A stretch of 64,000 nt of DNA from Streptomyces sp. NBC_01571 (GTDB lineage: Bacteria; Actinomycetota; Actinomycetes; Streptomycetales; Streptomycetaceae), in the NCBI RefSeq assembly GCF_026339875.1, contig NZ_JAPEPZ010000001.1, positions 496,001-560,000 of the forward strand. Reading direction: 5' to 3'. Under the pieces are notes generated by a model that saw nothing but the letters and a program-made list of their open reading frames with translations, was not told where the DNA came from and did not search any database. How positions within the stretch are numbered: position 1 is the stretch's first letter; each line of letters starts with the position of its first letter. Position numbers and translations under genes: made by a program. Shown here in pieces: positions 53,517-63,492 of this stretch.

Positions 53517-53543
53517 GGGCCCGGACTCGTCGAGTCCGGGCCC
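53517..53543 (-). terminator. Terminator hairpin after the PRC-barrel gene
   Basis: gggcccggactc (53517-53528) and gagtccgggccc (53532-53543) form a perfect 12-bp stem around gtc, 15 bases after the PRC-barrel gene stop. Confidence 0.85.
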
Positions 53544-53558
53544 ACTCACGTGCGGGGG

Positions 53559-53930
53559 TCACATCATCGGCCCGCCGCCGAGGGGGGTGTGCGGTCCGTA
53601 GTAGGCACCCAGTTCGTCGCGGTAGCCGGCGTCACCGAGGTGCTTGTCACGGTGGAACTCCGGGGCGTTCTTGATCTGCTCCCTGGTGCGGTCGACGAAG
53701 ATCTTCTTGTCCTCCGGGTCGATCTGGATCACGGTGCTCGCCGGGAGGAGGACCTCCTTGCCGAAGATCCAGACCCCGGTGTCCACGACCAGGTAGGCGT
53801 CACCGGCCTCGTCGGAGTGCTTGTCGACCTTGCCGATTCCACCGTCGGTCGCCTCGACCTTGTAGCCGGTCAGATCGGTGCCGGCCAGATGGCCCGAGGT
53901 CGACTGGTAACTCCACACATGCTCAGTCAC
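53559..53930 (-). CDS. PRC-barrel domain protein
   Basis: A 123-residue protein. The PRC-barrel is DLTGYKVEATDGGIGKVDKH through WIFGKEVLLPASTVIQIDPE. A tail with YRDELGAYYGPHTPLGGGPM is common in actinobacterial stress proteins. GTG 53930 is preceded by GGAGGAG about nine bases upstream. Function unknown; often in stress regulons. Confidence 0.88.
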   Translation of the reverse strand: MTEHVWSYQSTSGHLAGTDLTGYKVEATDGGIGKVDKHSDEAGDAYLVVDTGVWIFGKEVLLPASTVIQIDPEDKKIFVDRTREQIKNAPEFHRDKHLGDAGYRDELGAYYGPHTPLGGGPMM

Positions 53931-54136
53931 GCGAAAACAGCTCCTCCGGTGAACGGAGAGCGGCGAGGAATTCCCTGCCGCTCCTCCTTTTCCGTATGCG
54001 GTGCGGGACGGTTCTCGTATTCCGTCCGGACTCCGAGTTCCCCTTCCGCGGCACTTCATTCGTCCGATGCGCGAAGCGACGCCGGAATGGCCGCAGTTCG
54101 GTGGTGCCGGCAGGGAATCCGCCTCCGCGGACGACG

Positions 54137-54178
54137 ACATGGTGGTGGCCGCCCTCCTCGGCCGGAGGGCGGCCACCA
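54137..54178 (-). terminator. Terminator hairpin after the small membrane protein
   Basis: tggtggtggccgccctcc (54137-54154) pairs perfectly over 18 bp with 54161-54178 around tcggcc. It separates the small hydrophobic gene from the PRC-barrel gene, so these are independent units. Confidence 0.87.
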
Positions 54179-54216
54179 CCACGTCGGGCCGGAACGCCGG
54201 CCCAATTCCGGCTCCG

Positions 54217-54378
54217 CTACCAGCGGTACCAGCGACCGCTGCCGCTCTTGGGACGGGCGACGAAGCCGACCAGCCACAGCACCAGTACGACGATGGCGAC
54301 CCACCAGAGAATCTTCAACGCGAAGCCCGCGCCGAAGAGAAGCAGAACCAGCAGAAGAACGAGAAGCAGGGGAACCAT
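54217..54378 (-). CDS. Small hydrophobic membrane protein
   Basis: A 53-residue protein: MVPLLLVLLLVLLLFGAGFA, then WWVAIVVLVLWLVGFVARP, two membrane helices, then a basic tail SGSGRWYRW. ATG 54378 is preceded by GGAGG. It belongs to a common small Streptomyces 'hydrophobic protein' type; function unknown. GGGTAT lies just upstream (54389-54394, minus strand), resembling a SigB-type -10 but with no good -35. Confidence 0.8.
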   Translation of the reverse strand: MVPLLLVLLLVLLLFGAGFALKILWWVAIVVLVLWLVGFVARPKSGSGRWYRW

Positions 54379-54586
54379 ATTATCAACCTCCGAATACCCC
54401 TGTGCCCGGAACCTCTCGGCTCGCTCAGCCCCATGGCGGAGTTCACCCGAATACCGCGGGTCGATTACCCGTTCGGCCCATGAACTGCGAAGCCGGCGGG
54501 TCCGGGATTTCGGCATCGGCCTCCGACGCGGCGCCGCCCGACTCAACCGCGGACGAACTCCAGCGGTTCGATCCCGCGGTCCCGAG

Positions 54587-54608
54587 CGCCGGCCGCCGTC
54601 GGCCGGCG
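54587..54608 (-). terminator. Terminator-like hairpin after the dehydrogenase gene
   Basis: cgccggcc (54587-54594) and ggccggcg (54601-54608) pair around gccgtc, two bases beyond the stop of the acetoin-operon dehydrogenase. Confidence 0.6.
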
Positions 54609-54610
54609 GC

Positions 54611-55558
54611 TCATTCCCGCGGTGACAGACCGTCGTCGAGGGACACGTTCTCCGGTTCGAGTGTGATGCCGGAGTTCCTGGCCTGTTCCAGGATCAGGGC
54701 GGCGAAGTCCTCGTCGACATGTCCCGCGCCGACGGCACCCGCGACGAACTGTGCGGTGGCGGCGGCCAGCGGCATCGGGACCTCCAGTTCGCGACCCGCC
54801 GCGAGCCCCAGCTCCAGGTCCTTGAGCAGCAGCGGCATGGTGAACGTCGGCGTGAAGTCCAGGTTGACCAGGGCGGGCGACTTGTACCGGGTGTAGGCCG
54901 AGCCCATCACGGAGTCGTTCAGGAATTCCAGGAAGGCGGCACGGCTGACGCCCCCCTTCTCCGCGAGGACGGTGATCTCGGCGAGCGACTGAGTGACGAC
55001 GCCGAGGAAGACGTTGTGCGCGATCTTGACCAGCCGGGCGGCCTCGTCCTCGCCGACGTAGGTCACGCCGCGCCCCAGCGGTGCCAGCAAGGACTCGACC
55101 CGGTCGAACACTTCGCGGGAGCCGGACACCGCGATCGTCAGGCCGCCCGCGGCGATCACCTTCGGGTTCCCGCTCACCGGGGCGGCGAGGAAGTCCGTCC
55201 CGCGCCGGGCGGCCTCTTCCCGGATCAGCGCGGACGTCCCGGTGGACACCGTGGAACTGTCGATCAGAACACCCGGCGCGGCATCCGGCGAGGTCAGGAC
55301 CCCGCCAGGGCCCGTGGTGACCGCCTGCAGGTCGGGCGAGGCGGAGACCATCGTGAAGACGACGTCCCGGTCGGCGAGTTCGGCCGGCCGGTCGACGACC
55401 GTCGCACCTCTCTCGATGAGCGTTTCGGCCTTGGCGCGCGTCCTGTTGTGGACGGCCACGTCGTACCCCGCGTCGAGCAGCCGGGCGGCGAGTTGGAAGC
55501 CCATCCGACCGGTGCCGATCCAGCCGACGCGCGGCGGGTCCTGGGTGATGTGCGCCAT
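54611..55558 (-). CDS. NAD(P)-dependent dehydrogenase, 3-hydroxyisobutyrate dehydrogenase family
   Basis: A 315-residue enzyme. The N-terminal NAD(P) motif is VGWIGTGRMGFQLAARLLDA; FLAAPVSGNPKVIAAGGLTI is the substrate motif; catalytic Lys is in LVKIAHNVFLG. It starts at ATG 55558. It is 58 bases downstream of alsS in the same direction, so it may process a product of the acetolactate pathway, but the substrate is inferred only. Confidence 0.87.
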   Translation of the reverse strand: MAHITQDPPRVGWIGTGRMGFQLAARLLDAGYDVAVHNRTRAKAETLIERGATVVDRPAELADRDVVFTMVSASPDLQAVTTGPGGVLTSPDAAPGVLIDSSTVSTGTSALIREEAARRGTDFLAAPVSGNPKVIAAGGLTIAVSGSREVFDRVESLLAPLGRGVTYVGEDEAARLVKIAHNVFLGVVTQSLAEITVLAEKGGVSRAAFLEFLNDSVMGSAYTRYKSPALVNLDFTPTFTMPLLLKDLELGLAAGRELEVPMPLAAATAQFVAGAVGAGHVDEDFAALILEQARNSGITLEPENVSLDDGLSPRE

Positions 55559-55616
55559 TTCTGTACCTCGTTCCCGGAAGTCTGCTCGCCGATGGGCTCC
55601 CGCTCCGCGCGAACCT

Positions 55617-57302
55617 CTACTCCAGTACGCCGTCGTGCAGTTGGGCGAACAGATCGGTGTTGTGGGTGTAGTCGACGCGGACGTCGATGATCGTCACGCC
55701 CGGCTCGTCCAGGAACTCGCGGCTCAGCGCGGCCTTGAGCTCGCCCTCGAACTCCTGGATCGAGTCGACCCGGACACCCTTCGCCCCGAAGGCCCCGGCG
55801 TACTGGACGATGTCGTAGTCACCGAGCTGCACCCCCGACTTGCGTCCGTACTTCAGGAGCTCCTGGAAGCCGACCATGTCGTACGTGTTGTCCCGCATGA
55901 TGACGTGGGTCAGACGCAGACCGAGGCGGGTCGCGGTCTCCAACTCCTGTGCGCTGAAGAGGAATCCGCCGTCCCCGGAAACGGAGACGACCTGGGTCCG
56001 GGGCCGCACCATGCTGGCGGCCATCGCCCAGGGCAGGGCCACCCCCAGAGTCTGCTGGCCGTTGGAGAACAACAGGTGACCGGGCTGGTACGCGCGGAAG
56101 TGACGCGCCGTGTGGATGTAGTGCGATCCGACGTCACACACCACGGTCGCGTCGTCGTCGACGAGTTCCCTGATCTTCAGTACCACCGCCGCCGGGTTCA
56201 GGCCCGCCTCGGTGGCCGGTTTCCCTCGTGCCTCCTCGTCGATGCGCAGCAGTGCGGTGCGCTGCTCGGCGATCGCCGCGTTGGCCTGTTCGCTCAGACG
56301 CAGGCCGCCCACCAGCTCGGCCAGCCTGGTCAGCGTCGCGGCCACGTCCCCGCGCAGCTCCAGAGCGGGCTGGTAGTGGTTGTCGATGTCCGCCGGAAGC
56401 GCGTCGACGTGTACGACGGTGCGCGTGGGGTCGGTGTTCCACAGCCCGGGGTCGTACTCGACGGCGTCGTAACCGACGGTGACCAGGACGTCGGCCTCCG
56501 CGATCACGAGGTCGCCGGGCTGGTTGCGGAACAGGCCCACCCGCCCGAGGAAGTGGTCCTCCAGTTCACGGGATACCGCTCCGGCGGCCTGGAACGTCTC
56601 CACGACGGGAAGGTCGGTGCCGTCGATGAGCGTGCGCAGTGCCGCGCAGGCCTTGGCATCGGCCCCTCTGAGACCGACGAGCAGCGCGGGGCGTTCGGCG
56701 TCCCGGATCAGTCGTGCCGCGTGACGGATGTCGTCCTCGGGGGCAGGGCCGAGTGCGGGGACGGGCAGGGGCCGGATGATCTCGGCGGACGTCGGTGCGC
56801 CGAGGACGTCGGCGGGCAGCACCACGGCCGTCGCTCCGCGCGGTTCGGTGACCGCGGCGCGCAGGGCGTTGGCGAGGGCCTCGGTCACGTCGTCCGGGTC
56901 GTCGACCTCGCCGACGTACTTGGTGAACGGCCTGAGCGCGGCGGTGGCGTCCATGGACTGGTGGGTCCGCTTGAGGCGGTCCGCCCGCTGGACCGCTCCG
57001 CACAGGGCGACGACCGGATACTGCTCGGTGTTCGCGGTGATCAGCCCGGTCAGCAGGTTGGTGGTGCCCGGCCCGGAGGTGACCACGGCGGCCCCCGGCG
57101 TACCGGTGAGGCGGCCCACGGCGGCTGCCATGAGGGCGGCGTTCTGTTCGTGCCGGCACACCACGAGCTGGGGACCGCCGTCCGCCAGAGCGTCGTAGAC
57201 GGCATCGATCTTCGCCCCGGGGACGCCGAAGACGTACTGCACACCATGCGCGGTGAGGGTCTGGATCGCCCGCTGCGCGGAGCGAACGCGCTGTTCGGCC
57301 AT
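55617..57302 (-). CDS. alsS: Acetolactate synthase, catabolic (AlsS-like)
   Basis: A 561-residue TPP enzyme. [20 protein letters not shown] and catalytic Glu in [44 protein letters not shown], resembling AlsS; TPP motif [20 protein letters not shown] with MRDNTYDM. Next to an acetolactate decarboxylase gene, it should condense two pyruvates to acetolactate for acetoin rather than valine synthesis. It starts at ATG 57302. Confidence 0.87.
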   Translation of the reverse strand: MAEQRVRSAQRAIQTLTAHGVQYVFGVPGAKIDAVYDALADGGPQLVVCRHEQNAALMAAAVGRLTGTPGAAVVTSGPGTTNLLTGLITANTEQYPVVALCGAVQRADRLKRTHQSMDATAALRPFTKYVGEVDDPDDVTEALANALRAAVTEPRGATAVVLPADVLGAPTSAEIIRPLPVPALGPAPEDDIRHAARLIRDAERPALLVGLRGADAKACAALRTLIDGTDLPVVETFQAAGAVSRELEDHFLGRVGLFRNQPGDLVIAEADVLVTVGYDAVEYDPGLWNTDPTRTVVHVDALPADIDNHYQPALELRGDVAATLTRLAELVGGLRLSEQANAAIAEQRTALLRIDEEARGKPATEAGLNPAAVVLKIRELVDDDATVVCDVGSHYIHTARHFRAYQPGHLLFSNGQQTLGVALPWAMAASMVRPRTQVVSVSGDGGFLFSAQELETATRLGLRLTHVIMRDNTYDMVGFQELLKYGRKSGVQLGDYDIVQYAGAFGAKGVRVDSIQEFEGELKAALSREFLDEPGVTIIDVRVDYTHNTDLFAQLHDGVLE

Positions 57303-57358
57303 GTTGGTTGACAGCCTTTCGAAGGAGAGGTCACAGCACGGCTCAGCTCACCCGCGGC

Positions 57359-58168
57359 TCAGCCGCCTTCGGCCTGGTGGATCTGTTGGGCGAGGCTTTC
57401 CGACGTCAGGTCCGACGCGAGGAACTGCGGGGTACGGGGCAGGCTCAGATGCAGCTCCGACCGCGAACTGATCTCGATCACGCCGTGCTCCAGCCGGTAG
57501 TCGAGGGCATGGCCACCCTGCCGGTGGTCGCGGTCGATGAAGTGCATGTGATAGCCGGCGACCGCGATGGCCTGCTCGAGATCGGGGGTCCGGAAGCCTG
57601 CCAGGGTGCCCTCCACGTCGCGGAAGGTGCTTTCCTGCTGTCCTTCGGCCGCCTCCGTCAGGGGAGGGTACGGGGGTTGCTGGCGCATCACGGTGCGGGT
57701 GCGCACCGCACCGAACGTCCCCTTGATCCGCAGCGCGTACATGAGGTTGTCGCTGCTGAGCGCCGCGTCGATCAACGCGGTGATGGCGACGCGGTCCGTG
57801 CTCGTCGTCACCGGGATGCTCGTGTCGGGCCGGAACCAGGTGACGGCCGCGAAGGGGGTGAGGTCCCCGGCGTCGGCGATCCGGGCGCTGCCATCGGACC
57901 GCAGGTGGTGGCAGGTCCCGTCGAGGATCACCATCTCGCCGTCGAGGCGGTTGAAGGTACCCAGGCCGAAATCGCCGTGCCGGAGCAGTTCGCCGATCGT
58001 CACGTCGCCGTCGTACACGCCGTCGATCAACGCCCCCATCGTCGAGGTCTGGTAGATCTCCCGTGCGCGCCGCACGTCGTGGTGACCGTCGTGCATGCCG
58101 CGCACGTGAGCCACCATGCCCCTCGCCCATCGGCGGAACGCAGCATGCGGATCTTCCGGTGCGCGCAT
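57359..58168 (-). CDS. alsD: Acetolactate decarboxylase
   Basis: A 269-residue enzyme converting acetolactate to acetoin. YQTSTMGALIDGVYDGDVTI, LLRHGDFGLGTFNRLDGEMV and the metal-binding His set in GYHMHFIDRDHRQGGH are the family core. ATG 58168 follows GGAAGG by nine bases; GTG 58201 (11 residues earlier) has no Shine-Dalgarno. It heads a minus-strand operon alsD-alsS-dehydrogenase. Acetoin formation limits acidification during overflow metabolism. Confidence 0.92.
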   Translation of the reverse strand: MRAPEDPHAAFRRWARGMVAHVRGMHDGHHDVRRAREIYQTSTMGALIDGVYDGDVTIGELLRHGDFGLGTFNRLDGEMVILDGTCHHLRSDGSARIADAGDLTPFAAVTWFRPDTSIPVTTSTDRVAITALIDAALSSDNLMYALRIKGTFGAVRTRTVMRQQPPYPPLTEAAEGQQESTFRDVEGTLAGFRTPDLEQAIAVAGYHMHFIDRDHRQGGHALDYRLEHGVIEISSRSELHLSLPRTPQFLASDLTSESLAQQIHQAEGG

Positions 58169-58616
58169 AGCGAAAAGCCTTCCCGGGTTCCGGTCGGCCA
58201 CGGTTGCGTGCGGCGCCGCCGGCCGTGGTGATCACGGGCCGACCGCACGGCCGATTCCCCGCGCGCCGGACCCGAATATTGTGTCCGCATCACGAGCCGG
58301 ACGCATCTTGGCCCGTGCCCCCGCTCCCTGCCGCCGTGCCTTCCACCGCGCACTCCCCCGCCGCGTACGGCGCGACTCTTCGGCCGGGCCACCGGACCTG
58401 TTCTCGGGACCTGCCCGCCGGACACCCGCAGACCCTGTCGGTCATGCGCGTATGCGGAAATTGTGCCTAAATTTACGGAACGGGGACTTTCGTGCTGCCG
58501 ATCCGTCGTGGCTCACGGCTGCCCCCGGCAGGTCGCCCGGCTGCCCCCGACAAGTCGCCGCGGAGGGGGGATCCCCGGCGGTCCCCTCCCCACTCGAATC
58601 AGCAAGGGGTGCAGTT
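58169..58616. other. Divergent intergenic region
   Basis: About 450 bases between alsD (minus) and the molybdenum-hydroxylase operon (plus). No gene supported. AT-richer patches at 58275-58290 (aatattgtgtccgcatc) and 58450-58480 (cggaaattgtgcctaaatttacgg) are likely promoter sites for the two operons. Confidence 0.5.
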
Positions 58617-60935
58617 GTGGCGCATCAGTGGACACGGCGCGAGGACGCAAGACTGCTCACGGGAAACGGCCGCTATGTCGCCGACATCGACGTACCGGAC
58701 TGCCTCGACGCCGTGTTCGTCAGGAGCAGGTCCGTCGCTCACGGTCTGCTGCGCTCCGTCGATTGCCGTGCGGCTCGTGAGGTGCCCGGCGTGGTGGGCG
58801 CCTGGTCCGCCGCCGACCTGGCGGACATGCCCTCGTGCGCGCACTCGGCGGCGGACCTCCAGGACCTGCCTCCGGTACCGCACACCGTGCTGGCCGAACT
58901 GTCCTCGGACGAGGTGGTCGCCGGCCGTGAGTGGCCGGCCCTGGTCAAGGAGCGTGTGCGCTACGCGGGCGAGGCCGTCGCCGTCGTCCTGGGCGAGGAC
59001 CGCTACCGGGCCGAGGACGGGGCGGCCGAGGTCACCTTCCACGTCGACCCGCTGCCCGCGATGGTCACGCCGTCCGCCGCGGCCTCGGACGAGACCCTGC
59101 TCTTCGACGGTCTGAGCAACATCGCCCTGCGGGGAGAGACCGGCACGCCCGTCGAGGACGAGGTGTGGCAGGAAGCGGCCGCCGTGGTGGAGGGCCGCTA
59201 CCGGCAGAACCTGCTGATGCCCACACCGATGGAGTGCAGGACGATCCTCGCCGTGCCCGAGGAGGACCGGCTGACGATCTGGTCGGGGCACCAGATGCCG
59301 CACCGGCTGCGCCGTGAGATGGCCGCGCTGCTGGGCTGGTCGCAGGAACAGATCCGCGTGGTGGTGCCGGACACCGGTGGGGCGTTCGGCGGCAAGAGCG
59401 CCTCGTTCCCGGAGTTCGTCGTGGTCGCCTTCCTCGCGGTCAGGCTCCGGCGACCGGTCCGGTGGATCGAGGACCGTCTGGAGTCGATGATGGTCGCCAC
59501 GCGTGGCCGGGGACAGGACCAGCGCGCACGGCTGGCCGCCGACGCCGACGGGCGGCTTCTCGCCTACGAGTTGCACATCGACGCGGACGTCGGCGCCTAC
59601 CCTCACCTCGGAGTCGGGCTGCCGATGCAGACCGCCTGGATGGCCACCGGCGCCTACCGCACTCCCCGGGTCCATTCGACGGTTCGCTCGATCCTCACGA
59701 ACACCATGATCACGTACCCCTATCGGGGGGCCGGCCGCCCCGAGGCGGTCATCGCGCTCGAACGCTGTATGGACGTGCTGGCAAGGAAGTTGGGGATCGA
59801 CCCGGCGGAACTGCGCCGCCGCAACTTCATCCCGCCCGAGGCCTTCCCGTACAAGACCCCCACCGGCCGGACCTACGACAGCGGGGAATACGCCCGCGCG
59901 CTGGACCTGGCACTGGAGACCGTCGGGTACGACGCATGGCGCGCCGAGCAGGCCCGGCGCCGGAACGATCCGACGGCCAAGCCGCTGGGAATCGGCCTGT
60001 CCTGCTATGTCGAGCGATCCGGCGGAGAACCGGGTGGGCTGCACGAGTTCGGCAGCATCGAGGTCGGCGCGGACGGCGTCATCACCGCGCGGTGCGGAGC
60101 CGCATCCAGTGGCCAGAGCCACGAGACCGTGTTCCCCGCACTGGTCGCCAAGACCCTGGGCGTGGACCAGCAGCGTGTCCGGCTGATCGAGGGCGACACC
60201 GACGAACAGCCGGAGGGCCTCGGCTCCTTCGCCAGCCGGACCGCACAGGTCGCCGGCGCGATGCTGCAGCACGCCTCCCGGCTGGTCGTCGCAGAGGCCC
60301 GGCAGCGGGCAGCGACCCTGTGGGATCTGCCCCTGGAGGAGGTGGAGTGGGCCGACGGCACCGTCCACGCCGCCCACGACGGCTCGGCCGCCATGGACGT
60401 CGGCGAACTGGTGAAGGCCACCGGGCCGCTGCGCGTGGAGGACCGCTTCGAGACGGGGATGGCGTTCCCCTTCGGCTCCCATGTGGCGGTGGCCGAAGTG
60501 GACCCGGAACTCGGCACCGTGGAGCTGCTGAAGGTGGTGACGGTCGACGACTGCGGGGTGGTCCTCGACCCCGCCGTCGTCCGCGCTCAGGCCTTCGGGT
60601 CCGCGATACAGGGCATCGGCCAGGCGCTCTACGAGGCCATCCCCTACGACGACAACGGCACACCCCTGCTGGCGAACGGCCTGCTGGACTACCTGCTGCC
60701 GACCTACACCGAAGTACCGCCCATCGAGATCAAGGACACCTGCACGCCGAGCCCCAGCTCGCCCCTCGGTGCCAAGGGCGCCGGGGAGTCGGGCTGCATC
60801 GGACTGCCGGCCGCGGTCGTCAACGCCGTGGTCGACGCGCTCCGTCCGGCCGACGCCGACCTGTTGCAGATGCCGCTCACCCCGGACGTGGTCTGGCGCG
60901 CGGCCCGAGCCCCGAAGCTGGAGGAGGACCGGTGA
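58617..60935 (+). CDS. Molybdopterin-binding large subunit, xanthine dehydrogenase/CO dehydrogenase family
   Basis: A 772-residue catalytic subunit of a Mo hydroxylase. TRREDARLLTGNGRYVADI at the start, VPDTGGAFGGKSASFPEFVV, RGAGRPEAVIALERCMDVLA and PLGAKGAGESGCIGLPAAVV near the C-terminus with the catalytic Glu (GES). The active-site loop reads PYRGAGRPE, not the CSFR of true form-I CO dehydrogenase, so it hydroxylates another substrate, perhaps an aromatic or N-heterocycle. GTG 58617 follows AAGGGG by seven bases. First gene of a coupled operon. Confidence 0.9.
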   Translation: MAHQWTRREDARLLTGNGRYVADIDVPDCLDAVFVRSRSVAHGLLRSVDCRAAREVPGVVGAWSAADLADMPSCAHSAADLQDLPPVPHTVLAELSSDEVVAGREWPALVKERVRYAGEAVAVVLGEDRYRAEDGAAEVTFHVDPLPAMVTPSAAASDETLLFDGLSNIALRGETGTPVEDEVWQEAAAVVEGRYRQNLLMPTPMECRTILAVPEEDRLTIWSGHQMPHRLRREMAALLGWSQEQIRVVVPDTGGAFGGKSASFPEFVVVAFLAVRLRRPVRWIEDRLESMMVATRGRGQDQRARLAADADGRLLAYELHIDADVGAYPHLGVGLPMQTAWMATGAYRTPRVHSTVRSILTNTMITYPYRGAGRPEAVIALERCMDVLARKLGIDPAELRRRNFIPPEAFPYKTPTGRTYDSGEYARALDLALETVGYDAWRAEQARRRNDPTAKPLGIGLSCYVERSGGEPGGLHEFGSIEVGADGVITARCGAASSGQSHETVFPALVAKTLGVDQQRVRLIEGDTDEQPEGLGSFASRTAQVAGAMLQHASRLVVAEARQRAATLWDLPLEEVEWADGTVHAAHDGSAAMDVGELVKATGPLRVEDRFETGMAFPFGSHVAVAEVDPELGTVELLKVVTVDDCGVVLDPAVVRAQAFGSAIQGIGQALYEAIPYDDNGTPLLANGLLDYLLPTYTEVPPIEIKDTCTPSPSSPLGAKGAGESGCIGLPAAVVNAVVDALRPADADLLQMPLTPDVVWRAARAPKLEEDR

Positions 60936-61864
60936 AACCCGCCGCCTTCGACTACGTCGCACCCCGTACGGTGTCCGAGGCCGTCGATGCCCTGGGCAGC
61001 AGAGGCCGCGACGCCCAGGTCCTGGCCGGAGGCCAGAGCCTGCTCCTGGAGATGCACCTGGAGCGCGTCCGTCCCGACCTGGTCGTCGACATCAACCGCA
61101 TCCCGGAACTCGACACCCTGCGGGTCGTCGACGGCTCGCTGCGGGTCGGCGCCCTGGTCAGGCACCACGTCTTCGAGTCGGCGCAGGCCGTACGGGGTCC
61201 CCTGGGCTCGTTGTTCTCGCTCGCCGTCGTCAACATCGCGCACCCGCCGATCCGGTCCCGGGGAACGATGGTGGGCAGCTTCGGCTGGGGCCACCCCGCG
61301 TCCGAGTGGTGCGCCATCGCCATGGCCCTCGACGCCGACGTCCACCTGCGAGGACCGGAGGGCGCCCGTACCGTCGCGGCCCGCCACTACTTCCATGGTC
61401 CCCTCAAGACGGACCGCCGCCCCGGCGAACTGATCACCTCCGTGCGGTACCCGCTGCTGGCCGCGCACACCGGCGTCGGCTTCATCGAGCACCGGCGCAC
61501 GCACTTCTGCTTCGCCCAGGTAGCGGTGGCGGCCGTCCTCACCGTGGACGACGGGGTGATCAGGGAAGCACGCATCGGACTGGTCAACTGCGCCGACCGT
61601 CCGCTGCGGGCGCACGCCGCGGAGCAGGCCCTGGCCGGCGTCGAGATCGGCCCGCCGACGGACGGATACCTGCTTCCCGAGGACCATCCGTTCGCCCGCG
61701 CCGGCCGCATCGCGGCGGAACGTGACGCCGCACCCCTCGCGGAGCCGTACGCGGACCTCGAATACCGCCGGCATGCCATCGCCGTCGTGGCCGCCAGGAC
61801 CCTGTGCCAGGCGGCCGACGACCACCGGTCACGCATCGGCGGGACCAAGGGAGACAGCCAATGA
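60932..61864 (+). CDS. FAD-binding medium subunit of the molybdenum hydroxylase
   Basis: A 310-residue subunit carrying FAD. FDYVAPRTVSEAVDALGSRG, the FAD pyrophosphate motif AGGQSLLLEMHLE, and VNIAHPPIRSRGTMVGSFGW are typical. The start GTG overlaps the previous stop (GTGA) and the end overlaps the next ATG, so translation is coupled. It passes electrons from the Fe-S subunit to the acceptor. Confidence 0.9.
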   Translation: MKPAAFDYVAPRTVSEAVDALGSRGRDAQVLAGGQSLLLEMHLERVRPDLVVDINRIPELDTLRVVDGSLRVGALVRHHVFESAQAVRGPLGSLFSLAVVNIAHPPIRSRGTMVGSFGWGHPASEWCAIAMALDADVHLRGPEGARTVAARHYFHGPLKTDRRPGELITSVRYPLLAAHTGVGFIEHRRTHFCFAQVAVAAVLTVDDGVIREARIGLVNCADRPLRAHAAEQALAGVEIGPPTDGYLLPEDHPFARAGRIAAERDAAPLAEPYADLEYRRHAIAVVAARTLCQAADDHRSRIGGTKGDSQ

Positions 61865-62343
61865 AGATCACACTCACGGTGAACGGCGAGGAGTTCCCGC
61901 TCGACGTGGAGCCCCGGCGGATCCTGGCGGACGTACTGCGGGAGGACTGCCGGCTGACCGGCACCCATCTGGGCTGCGAGCACGGCGTGTGCGGCGCCTG
62001 CACGGTGCTCGTGGACGGTGAGGCGGTGCGCTCCTGTCTGATGCTCGCCGTGCAGTGCGACGGCAGGTCGGTCCGGACGGCGGAGGGGCTGGCCGGTCCG
62101 GACGGTGAGCCCAGCGCGTTGCAACGGGCCTTTTCCGCGGAACACGCGTTGCAGTGCGGCTTCTGCACCCCCGGATTCCTGATGGTGGCCGCCGGGGCGC
62201 TGGAAGCCGACCCCGCCCTCGCCGATCACCCCGAGCGCGTGGATCACATCGTCGGATCCAACGTCTGCCGGTGCACCGGCTACGAACCCATCCGTCGCGC
62301 GATCACGCGGGCCGCGCGGGAGCAGCAGGAGCCCGTGACCTGA
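61861..62343 (+). CDS. [2Fe-2S] small subunit of the molybdenum hydroxylase
   Basis: A 160-residue ferredoxin-like subunit. N-terminal plant-type cluster CEHGVCGACTVLVDG with Cys in VRSCLM; C-terminal cluster CGFCTPGF and NVCRCTGYEPI. ATG 61861 overlaps the FAD-subunit stop. Completes the large-FAD-FeS trio. Gene order (large, FAD, FeS) differs from coxMSL. Confidence 0.92.
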   Translation: MKITLTVNGEEFPLDVEPRRILADVLREDCRLTGTHLGCEHGVCGACTVLVDGEAVRSCLMLAVQCDGRSVRTAEGLAGPDGEPSALQRAFSAEHALQCGFCTPGFLMVAAGALEADPALADHPERVDHIVGSNVCRCTGYEPIRRAITRAAREQQEPVT

Positions 62344-62400
62344 CCCCGTCCCGTCCGCGTGGTGTTGAGGAGTGGAGATGGCTGCGAGGGGAGAGTCGAG

Positions 62401-63390
62401 ATGTCCGTAAGGGGAGACGTCCGCGCCGGAGTCGTCGACGTCCACGCGCACTGGCTGCCCCGGGAGCTGCTCTCCCTGCCGCCGGGCTTCCCTCTGGGCG
62501 GCATGAGCGACCGTGACGGGGAGCTGTACCTGGGGGACAGTCCGCTGTTCTTCGCCAGTACGGCGATGACCGACATCGACGTGGTGATCGCCGACACCGT
62601 GAAAGCGGGTCTCGGGGCACGCGCCGTCTCGGCGCCGCCCTTCGCCTTCCCCGTCTTCTCGCCCTCCGAGGCGGACGACTACGTCTCGGCCTACAACGAC
62701 CGGCTCGAGCAGGCCGTCTCCTCCTCCGACGGCACACTGGTCGGACTCGGGCTGGTCCGGGTGGACGACGTGGCCGCCGCCCGTCGCGAGATGACACGCC
62801 TGACGGACATGCGGGGCATCGCGGGTGTCGCCGTCCCGCCGCTGGTGCAGGGCCGGTCCTACGGCGACGGTGCGATGCGGGAGGTACTGGCCACCGCCGT
62901 CGACGCGGACCTGGCCGTCCTCGTCCACCCGATGCAGTTGCCACGGCCGGAGTGGAAGGACCACTACCTGGTGAACCTGATCGGCAACCCGGTGGAGACC
63001 ACGACAGCCGTGGCATCGGTGCTCCTGAGCGGCGTCATGGAGGAACTGCCGGACCTGCGCATCTGCTTCGTCCACGGCGGGGGGTGCGCGCCGGCCCTGC
63101 TCGGGCGGTGGGGGCACGGATGGCGGTCGCGGGAGGACGTACGACACGGCGGTAGCCGCCCGCCTGCCGAACCGTTCACCCGGCTGTACTTCGACACCGT
63201 CACCCACGATCCCGACGTGCTGCGGCTGCTGTCGGCCCATGCCGCACCGGAGCGGATCGTGTGCGGGAGCGACTACCCCTTCGACATGGCGCAGCCGGAA
63301 CCCGTCCGGTTCCTGTTGGACCACGGCCTCGACGCCGAAACCCTCGAGGCGAACGGCCGGGCGTTCCTCGGCATCCACGGCCCCGACTGA
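62401..63390 (+). CDS. Amidohydrolase-2 family protein (decarboxylase-like)
   Basis: A 329-residue metal-dependent hydrolase or decarboxylase. HxH motif GVVDVHAHWLPRELLS at the N-terminus; LAVLVHPMQLPRPEWKDHYL; CFVHGGGCAPALLGRWGHGW; catalytic Asp in VCGSDYPFDMAQ. It resembles ACMSD and related aromatic decarboxylases. GGGGAG lies before ATG 62401. In this operon it may act after hydroxylation, removing a carboxylate or opening a product (inference). Confidence 0.88.
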   Translation: MSVRGDVRAGVVDVHAHWLPRELLSLPPGFPLGGMSDRDGELYLGDSPLFFASTAMTDIDVVIADTVKAGLGARAVSAPPFAFPVFSPSEADDYVSAYNDRLEQAVSSSDGTLVGLGLVRVDDVAAARREMTRLTDMRGIAGVAVPPLVQGRSYGDGAMREVLATAVDADLAVLVHPMQLPRPEWKDHYLVNLIGNPVETTTAVASVLLSGVMEELPDLRICFVHGGGCAPALLGRWGHGWRSREDVRHGGSRPPAEPFTRLYFDTVTHDPDVLRLLSAHAAPERIVCGSDYPFDMAQPEPVRFLLDHGLDAETLEANGRAFLGIHGPD

Positions 63391-63492
63391 CTCCCGCCCG
63401 GACCCGCCGGGCACTCGGTTGCTCCGGCGGGTGCCGCATCCGAGGCGTCCGCGTCCGAGGCGCCCCCGCATCCGCCACAGCAGAGGTGTGCC

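Noticed and set aside
54389..54394. SigB promoter for the small hydrophobic protein
   Set aside because: GGGTAT present but no matching -35, and it would place the start site past the ribosome-binding site.
58617..60935. Aerobic CO dehydrogenase (coxL)
   Set aside because: The active-site loop is PYRGAGR rather than the form-I CSFR motif, and amidohydrolase/monooxygenase neighbours suggest another substrate.
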